A stretch of DNA of 11,022 nt, taken from NCBI GenBank assembly GCA_938044055.1, contig CALIQO010000196.1, positions 1 through 11,022 on the forward strand, written 5' to 3'. This document shows, one piece after another, positions 7,176-11,022 of this stretch. This DNA comes from an uncultured Saprospiraceae bacterium (lineage in GTDB: Bacteria; Bacteroidota; Bacteroidia; Chitinophagales; Saprospiraceae). A program made the position numbers and the translations under genes. The notes under the pieces were generated by a model. It saw nothing but the letters and a program-made list of their open reading frames with translations. It was not told the DNA's origin and did not search any database. The first letter of the stretch is position 1. Each line of letters begins with the position of its first letter.

Positions 7176-7949
7176 ATGGACATCGATGAAGTAAAAGGAC
7201 TTCTCGAGCATAAGTATATTTCTTATAATCAGACTTCGTTTATAGACTTAGATCCTGTGTCTATTCCACACAAATTCAGTGATTTTAGAGATATAGAAAT
7301 TTCTGGTTTCTGGACAGCTATGCTTTCCTGGGGACAGAGAAAAACGATCATCAATAAAGCGAATCAATTATGTGACCTTATGGACAATGCTCCATACGAG
7401 TTCATTATGAATCACCGAGAAAAGGATTTAGCCCCGTTTCGAGATTTTAAACACAGAACTTTTAATGGGGATGACGCATTGTGTTTTATTCATTTTTTTC
7501 ATGAGTATTACACTAGGTATGAGAGTCTAGAACAATTGTTTATTTCTGAATCGGGGCAACCGTCATCGATCTATGAAGGTATCTCACAATTGAATAAGTT
7601 TTTCAGATCTTGCCCATTCTTCTTACCCCGCACGGGTAAGCATGTAGCACAAGCGGCTAAAAATTCGTCTTGCAAGCGCATCAACATGTTTTTAAGATGG
7701 ATGGTCCGAAAAGATGCAGGAGGTGTTGACTTTGGTATATGGGATAAAATGAGTCCTTCAGTATTGATGATACCCTTAGACATACACGTATATAGAGTTG
7801 CCAGAAGCCTTGGCTTGCTTACCCGTGATAAGACAGACTGGAAGTCAGTAGTTGAGCTTACTGAAAAATTGAGGATACTGGACCCACAGGATCCAGTAAA
7901 GTATGATTATGCATTATTTGGGATGGGGGTTCTAAATGATGATTTCTAA
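7176..7949 (+). CDS. TIGR02757 (DUF2400) family protein
   Basis: Protein of unknown function (257 residues) belonging to the TIGR02757/DUF2400 family, widespread in Bacteroidota. I recognise it from the order of its conserved segments: FWTAMLSWGQRKTII (45-59), KRINMFLRWMVR (167-178), PLDIHVYRVARSLGLLTR (200-217) and the terminal DPVKYDYALFGMGV (239-252). The length is typical and the gene is intact. The 200-213 segment resembles the catalytic-Asp region of HhH-GPD DNA glycosylases (VDTHVxRVxxRLGL), with D202 in the equivalent place. This hints at a glycosylase-like fold but does not prove activity. No signal peptide or membrane segment is visible, so it is probably cytoplasmic. It begins 2 bp after the infB stop codon and is probably translated by coupling; it ends flush against the convergent DUF4783 gene. 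Confidence 0.88.
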   Translation: MDIDEVKGLLEHKYISYNQTSFIDLDPVSIPHKFSDFRDIEISGFWTAMLSWGQRKTIINKANQLCDLMDNAPYEFIMNHREKDLAPFRDFKHRTFNGDDALCFIHFFHEYYTRYESLEQLFISESGQPSSIYEGISQLNKFFRSCPFFLPRTGKHVAQAAKNSSCKRINMFLRWMVRKDAGGVDFGIWDKMSPSVLMIPLDIHVYRVARSLGLLTRDKTDWKSVVELTEKLRILDPQDPVKYDYALFGMGVLNDDF

Positions 7950-8333
7950 TCAGAAGGCATCTATCTGAATCTTTTTAATGGTCCCGTCTGGAGTGGAACT
8001 ATCAATCAGGACGAAGACTCTATAATTTCCTTGAGATGTAATCAACTTGGCTACCTTATAATAAGTCTTTTCGTCTTTTGATTCACCTCCGTGTAATTCA
8101 GAGAAAGAAGATGGTTTAGCTTCTTCCAACCATTTTTTTACAATGTTAAGGGCTTCTCTCTTGCTATACATATCTTGCTCATCTAGAAGACACAGTTCAA
8201 CCCGCTTACCGATAAGATTGGTAATTGTTTCTATATCATTTTCTGCTATGGCTTTAAAGAAAACTTTCTCTTTACTCTGACCCATAAGAGTAGTTGTGAG
8301 AAATAACAGGCATATCAAGGTTATGTACCTCAT
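7950..8333 (-). CDS. Secreted DUF4783 family protein
   Basis: Small exported protein (127 residues from the chosen start) resembling the DUF4783 family of Bacteroidota; function unknown. A signal peptide is clear: MRY, a hydrophobic run ITLICLLFLTTTL (4-16), and a likely cleavage after MGQ, so the mature part starts near residue 20. The mature domain (about 20-127) starts with a helical segment containing AIAENDIETI and ends in KKIQIDAF. Family members may have an NTF2/cystatin-like fold; that is recollection, not shown here. The open frame extends upstream to ATG codons at 8354 and 8375. I prefer 8333 because it gives the most compact signal peptide, although a start at 8354 (MVKRTII first) would also make a good one. 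Its stop directly abuts that of the convergent upstream operon. No convincing promoter was found. Confidence 0.75.
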   Translation of the reverse strand: MRYITLICLLFLTTTLMGQSKEKVFFKAIAENDIETITNLIGKRVELCLLDEQDMYSKREALNIVKKWLEEAKPSSFSELHGGESKDEKTYYKVAKLITSQGNYRVFVLIDSSTPDGTIKKIQIDAF

Positions 8334-8480
8334 AATAATTGTTCGTTTAACCATAGAACGATTTTTATTTCCCATAAGGTTCAGGATTTCTGAAAATTAT
8401 GCAATAATTAAGGCAGATAAATAAAAACTAATTGATATATAAAAGAATATACATACGATAATTATTAATATGAATAGAAT

Positions 8481-8517
8481 ATAGTGATAGATAATTTATT
8501 ATTATCAAGATAGTGAT
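8481..8517. repeat. Inverted repeat flanked by direct repeats upstream of gpmI
   Basis: GATAAT (8490-8495) and ATTATC (8501-8506) form a perfect inverted repeat with a 5-nt loop. The octamer ATAGTGAT lies on either side, at 8481-8488 and 8510-8517. The group sits just upstream of the gpmI -7 element, where a -33 element would be expected but no TTG is present. This could be a regulator-binding site replacing the -33 contact. It could also be chance, as the 222-bp gap is very AT-rich; I see no gene in the gap. Confidence 0.35.
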
Positions 8518-8529
8518 CGGTATTAATAG

Positions 8530-8537
8530 TATTTTTG
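8530..8537 (+). promoter_or_regulatory. -7 element of the gpmI promoter
   Basis: TATTTTTG matches TAnnTTTG exactly. No TTG lies at the expected -33 distance. Initiation around 8544 would leave a leader of only about 12 nt before the ATG at 8556, too short for a normal ribosome-binding site, so initiation is probably independent of Shine-Dalgarno pairing. The element also contains the TTG that extends the open frame upstream, which argues against that TTG being the start. Confidence 0.65.
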
Positions 8538-8555
8538 CGGTATCAAAATCAAGCT

Positions 8556-10058
8556 ATGAAAACAAGAAAAGCAGCCCTTATCATCCTAGATGGTTGGGGA
8601 CATGGAAAGCGTAAAAAGGCATCAGCAATAAGTGCAGCGCATACTCCCTATGTAGATAAGCTATATGATGAGGTTTCACATGCTGAACTTGTGACCTATG
8701 GAGAAGAAGTAGGCTTGCCAGGGGGACAGATGGGAAATTCTGAAGTGGGTCATCTAAATATAGGAGCGGGTAGGGTGGTATATCAAGATTTTGCCAAGAT
8801 CAATAAAGCCATAAGAGATCAGAAAATGGATAGTAATCCTGTGTTTCAAGATCTTATTGCATATGCAAAAGAGAAGAATCGACCTATACACCTTATGGGT
8901 TTATTTTCTGATGGTGGCGTACATTCTCACATAGATCACTTAATAGAATTGTGTCGATTGATTCATAATCATGGCTTGGAGTCTCGGGTCCATGCTTTCC
9001 TCGATGGGAGAGATACGGCGCCTGATGGTGGACTTAAGTATCTAGATTACTTCTTAGAAAAGACGGCTGAATACGATACTAAAATAGCCACATGCATAGG
9101 CAGGTTTTATGCTATGGATCGAGACAACAGATGGGAAAGAATTAAAAAAGCTTATGACCTTATTACGAAAGGCTTAGGTGAACCATCTTCTGATCTTAAG
9201 GCTACAATAGAAGCTTATTATAAAGACGGAATTACAGATGAATTCATGCCAGCTATTATTGCAGATGAAGAAGGTGTAATTAAAGAAGATGATCCTGTCT
9301 TGTTTTTTAATTTCCGTACAGACAGACCTCGGCAGCTAACCATAGCGCTTACTCAGAATGATTTTCCAGAATATAAGATGTTTACCTATCGTTTATTCTA
9401 TAGTACTATGACTGAATACAGTAAAGCCTTTGATGGAGTACATGTACTTTTTAGAAAGGATGACTTGAAAATGACAATAGGCGAGGTTTTAAGTAAGGCT
9501 GGTTTGACTCAAGTAAGAATCGCTGAAACGGAAAAATACCCACATGTAACTTTCTTTTTCTCTGGTGGTAGGGAAGAACCATTTCCAGGAGAAGAACGTA
9601 TTTTGGTAAAATCTCCTAATGTTGCTACCTATGATTTGCAACCAGAGATGAGTGCGTATGAAGTTACAGATGCCCTGATTAAGCATGTACAAGATAAATC
9701 TCCTGATTTTATATGTATTAATTATGCCAATGCCGATATGGTCGGACATACTGGAGATTTTAAGGCAGCTCGCCTAGCTGTAGAAACAGTCGATAAGTGT
9801 CTAGTTAAACTTAATGAAGAATTAGACAAGCAAGATTATGGTGTAATCATCATAGCCGATCACGGCAATGCGGATATAATGGTTAACGAGGATGGTACGC
9901 CACATACGGCGCATACGACTAATATGGTTCCTGTGTTTTTAAGAAACGCTCCAGGTCAAGCTGTTAGAGATGGCAAGCTTGCTGATATTGCACCTTCATT
10001 GCTGAGCCTGATGGGTGTCGAAATTCCTGAAGAGATGACAGGAATAGTAATTATATAA
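8556..10058 (+). CDS. gpmI: 2,3-bisphosphoglycerate-independent phosphoglycerate mutase
   Basis: Mn-dependent cytoplasmic enzyme interconverting 3- and 2-phosphoglycerate in glycolysis and gluconeogenesis. From the ATG at 8556 the product is 500 residues, close to the usual 505-515. Every catalytic position of the Geobacillus enzyme is recognisable: D12 (ILDGWG), the phosphorylated S62 (GNSEVGH), H123 (FSDGGVHSH), D394 and H398 (NADMVGH), D435 and H436 (ADHGNAD) and H453 (PHTAH). The substrate-binding stretches HAFLDGRDTAPDGG, GRFYAMDRDNRWER and FRTDRPRQL are present. The open frame reaches back to a TTG at 8535, but that codon lies within the -7 promoter element and the residues it adds are not conserved, so ATG 8556 is preferred; it also places D12 and S62 at their standard numbers. 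The lipoprotein gene follows after 10 bp, probably in the same transcript. Confidence 0.97.
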   Translation: MKTRKAALIILDGWGHGKRKKASAISAAHTPYVDKLYDEVSHAELVTYGEEVGLPGGQMGNSEVGHLNIGAGRVVYQDFAKINKAIRDQKMDSNPVFQDLIAYAKEKNRPIHLMGLFSDGGVHSHIDHLIELCRLIHNHGLESRVHAFLDGRDTAPDGGLKYLDYFLEKTAEYDTKIATCIGRFYAMDRDNRWERIKKAYDLITKGLGEPSSDLKATIEAYYKDGITDEFMPAIIADEEGVIKEDDPVLFFNFRTDRPRQLTIALTQNDFPEYKMFTYRLFYSTMTEYSKAFDGVHVLFRKDDLKMTIGEVLSKAGLTQVRIAETEKYPHVTFFFSGGREEPFPGEERILVKSPNVATYDLQPEMSAYEVTDALIKHVQDKSPDFICINYANADMVGHTGDFKAARLAVETVDKCLVKLNEELDKQDYGVIIIADHGNADIMVNEDGTPHTAHTTNMVPVFLRNAPGQAVRDGKLADIAPSLLSLMGVEIPEEMTGIVII

Positions 10059-10068
10059 AATATACAAT

Positions 10069-10545
10069 ATGAAACGTCAATTCGCTATGTATGTGACCTT
10101 CTTCATTTGGATTGCTATATCTATCCTAGCATGCAAGGATAATCCAGATGATGTATTTACCAATTATTATAAGCCGATGCCAGCTTCTGTCGAAAATAAA
10201 TCGATGGATATTTTTCCTAATCAGTATCAGTTATTCGCGGAAAAGAAATATAAAGAAGCTGAAGAGTCTTTTTTAGACCTACCTGATTCATTGTTTACCC
10301 AAGAAGCACAGTTTTATTTGGGACAATCGATTATGGGAGATCAACGGTATGCTGAAGCACATAAGGTATTTCTGCCTTTTACACTAGAAGATAATGAATG
10401 GAAGTCTCACGCTCAGTGGTTCATGTCTCTATGCCTTATGAAAAAGAACCTGCATGATGCTGCTCATTCTTTAGAGCCTATTATGAACAATGCTAGCCAT
10501 GCTTATGCAGATCAAGCTAAGAGGCTGTTTGAAGAAATTCACTAG
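10069..10545 (+). CDS. TPR-like lipoprotein
   Basis: Predicted lipoprotein of 158 residues, function unknown. MKRQ is followed by a hydrophobic run and the lipobox ILAC with Cys22, so the mature protein should be lipid-anchored and periplasmic or outer-membrane-associated. The mature part has three helix-pair units resembling tetratricopeptide repeats: about 52-80 (KKYKEAEESF), about 79-105 (AQFYLGQSIMGDQRYAEA) and about 112-142 (AQWFMSLCLMKKNLHDAA). Such TPR modules usually mediate protein contacts. After Cys22 the sequence is Lys-Asp-Asn, loosely like a Bacteroidota surface-export signal, but incomplete. It lies 10 bp after gpmI and is likely cotranscribed, though a link with glycolysis is not implied. 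No canonical terminator follows. Confidence 0.75.
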   Translation: MKRQFAMYVTFFIWIAISILACKDNPDDVFTNYYKPMPASVENKSMDIFPNQYQLFAEKKYKEAEESFLDLPDSLFTQEAQFYLGQSIMGDQRYAEAHKVFLPFTLEDNEWKSHAQWFMSLCLMKKNLHDAAHSLEPIMNNASHAYADQAKRLFEEIH

Positions 10546-10691
10546 TTAATGTAATCATGCATATTATATTCTAACAATTTTATTAATTGCATTCATCTGA
10601 GTAAAGGTACTCTATATAATATCAGCCTAACCAATTTAGTCCCTTGTTGTCGATTCATAAGATATATTTCATTCATATGAAGTTTTTGTAG
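10546..10691. other. AT-rich intergenic stretch without a gene
   Basis: No coding frame of note on either strand. It contains a perfect 5-bp hairpin GAGTA/TACTC with a 4-nt loop (10599-10612) that has no T-run after it, and a weak CAATT/AATTG repeat (10575-10589). TATATTTC (10663-10670) is one base away from the -7 consensus. None of these is strong enough to call a terminator or promoter. Confidence 0.5.
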
Positions 10692-10970
10692 GACTGACCG
10701 GTCCGACGCAAGGATCCGGAAGCTTGTAGAATGGCGTAAAGACCCCAGAGCCTGGTTTTCCACGCAAGAAAGGTTTTATGATATGAATATCAACTATCAG
10801 TGACTAGTTGTACATATGAACATTCTTCTTAAGCATAGAAATTTTAATGATTCTTTTTGGAATAAACCACTCAAGATCCGCAATCCTTTTAGGCTTCCGT
10901 ATCTTTCGTTAACGATAGGCCTCCCTTCCGCCAGGTTTGGTGGCGGGTGACTGGCCGGTCTGACGAAGGA
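10692..10970. repeat. Near-identical 22/23-nt direct repeat pair
   Basis: Copy 1 (10692-10714) and copy 2 (10949-10970) share the pattern GACTGRCCGGTCYGACG, then (C)AAGGA, differing by two transitions and a single-base indel over 22-23 nt. Both contain the near-palindromic core RCCGGTC. Such similarity 257 bp apart in non-coding DNA is unlikely by chance and suggests a shared element or a duplicated RNA segment. The orientation is direct, but the CCGG cores could also pair with each other in RNA. Confidence 0.7.
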
Positions 10971-11022
10971 GGAAACGAGGTGGATACCGAGTTAGGAAAG
11001 AAACCATGTGTGAACCGCACGG
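10698..11022 (+). ncRNA. Candidate structured RNA or retroelement edge (running off window)
   Basis: Several strong pairings cluster here. CCGGTCC (10698-10704) pairs with GGATCCGG (10712-10719) leaving one bulged U. GCGTAAA with CCAG (10734-10748) pairs with CTGG, TTT and ACGC (10752-10765). AGGC/GCCT with TATC/GATA pair at 10891-10922. CCGCCA/TGGCGG has a 7-nt loop (10928-10946). ACCATGTG can pair with CGCACGG plus one base beyond the window. The last 112 bases are about 58% GC by count, far above the DNA before them. No protein gene is seen on this strand. I do not recognise a tRNA, rRNA or named riboswitch. The 5' part of a group II intron is one possibility, not established. The strand is assumed. 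Confidence 0.35.

Noticed and set aside
8392..8399. Minus-strand TAATTTTC as a -7 element for the DUF4783 gene
   Set aside because: One base off the consensus at the strongly preferred final G, and no -33 partner.
8535..8555. Upstream TTG start for gpmI adding seven residues
   Set aside because: The TTG is part of the TATTTTTG promoter element, would lie upstream of the transcription start, and the ATG at 8556 gives standard iPGM numbering.
214..10745. Shared decamer GTAAAGACCC at 214-223 and 10736-10745, both in gene-free DNA
   Set aside because: The flanks are unrelated and one shared 10-mer between two stretches of a few hundred bases is not very improbable by chance.
10961..10976. CTGACGA followed by GAAAC, resembling hammerhead ribozyme core pieces; also CTGATGA at 223-229
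   Set aside because: At 10961 only about five bases separate the two core motifs, leaving no room for stem II. At 223 no GAAA partner or flanking stems were found.
10909..11007. Minus-strand frame of 32 codons (ATG at 11007), open to the window edge, rich in Arg and Pro
   Set aside because: It coincides with the GC-rich hairpin region, has no recognisable domain and looks like a by-product of base composition in a structured RNA. It would deserve a second look only if the frame continues as a real gene to the right.
11008..11022. GTGTG near the window end as a possible group II intron 5' end (GUGYG)
   Set aside because: Five bases are too little evidence, the rest of the intron would lie outside the window, and no exon context supports it.

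Overview
The window reads as chromosomal housekeeping DNA from a member of the Bacteroidota. Two promoters fit the Bacteroidota -7 consensus TAnnTTTG, one of them with a TTG element 19 bp upstream. Ordinary gene starts lack Shine-Dalgarno sequences. Two gene families typical of the phylum (TIGR02757/DUF2400 and DUF4783) are present, and the DNA is AT-rich. I cannot resolve the lineage below phylum.

Layout. Positions 1-371 hold no convincing gene. They contain a 20-bp-phased AT-rich repeat, a TATCTTTG -7 element and a long leader with three candidate hairpins, followed by rnr (RNase R, 372-2543). A strong promoter at 2593-2622 drives rimP, nusA, infB and a TIGR02757-family gene (2686-7949), all on the plus strand with gaps of 10, 53 and 2 bp. 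Between promoter and rimP lies a short leader with an intrinsic-terminator hairpin whose 5' arm overlaps a near-perfect Shine-Dalgarno-like sequence. A small secreted DUF4783 protein is encoded convergently (7950-8333, minus), with no base between the two stop codons. After a 222-bp divergent gap comes gpmI (iPGM, 8556-10058), started from a TATTTTTG promoter with a very short leader, followed 10 bp later by a TPR-like lipoprotein gene (10069-10545). The last 477 bp hold no recognisable gene. Their composition shifts from very AT-rich to about 58% GC in the final 112 bases, and they contain several hairpins and a near-identical 22/23-nt direct repeat. This may be the edge of a structured RNA or a retroelement such as a group II intron, but I cannot prove it.

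Function. The main operon couples 30S maturation (RimP), transcription elongation/termination control (NusA) and translation initiation (IF2), an arrangement found across bacteria. RNase R upstream adds RNA turnover and gpmI adds glycolysis. The most interesting signals are regulatory or non-coding: the rimP leader attenuator, the rnr leader, and the structured 3' tail.
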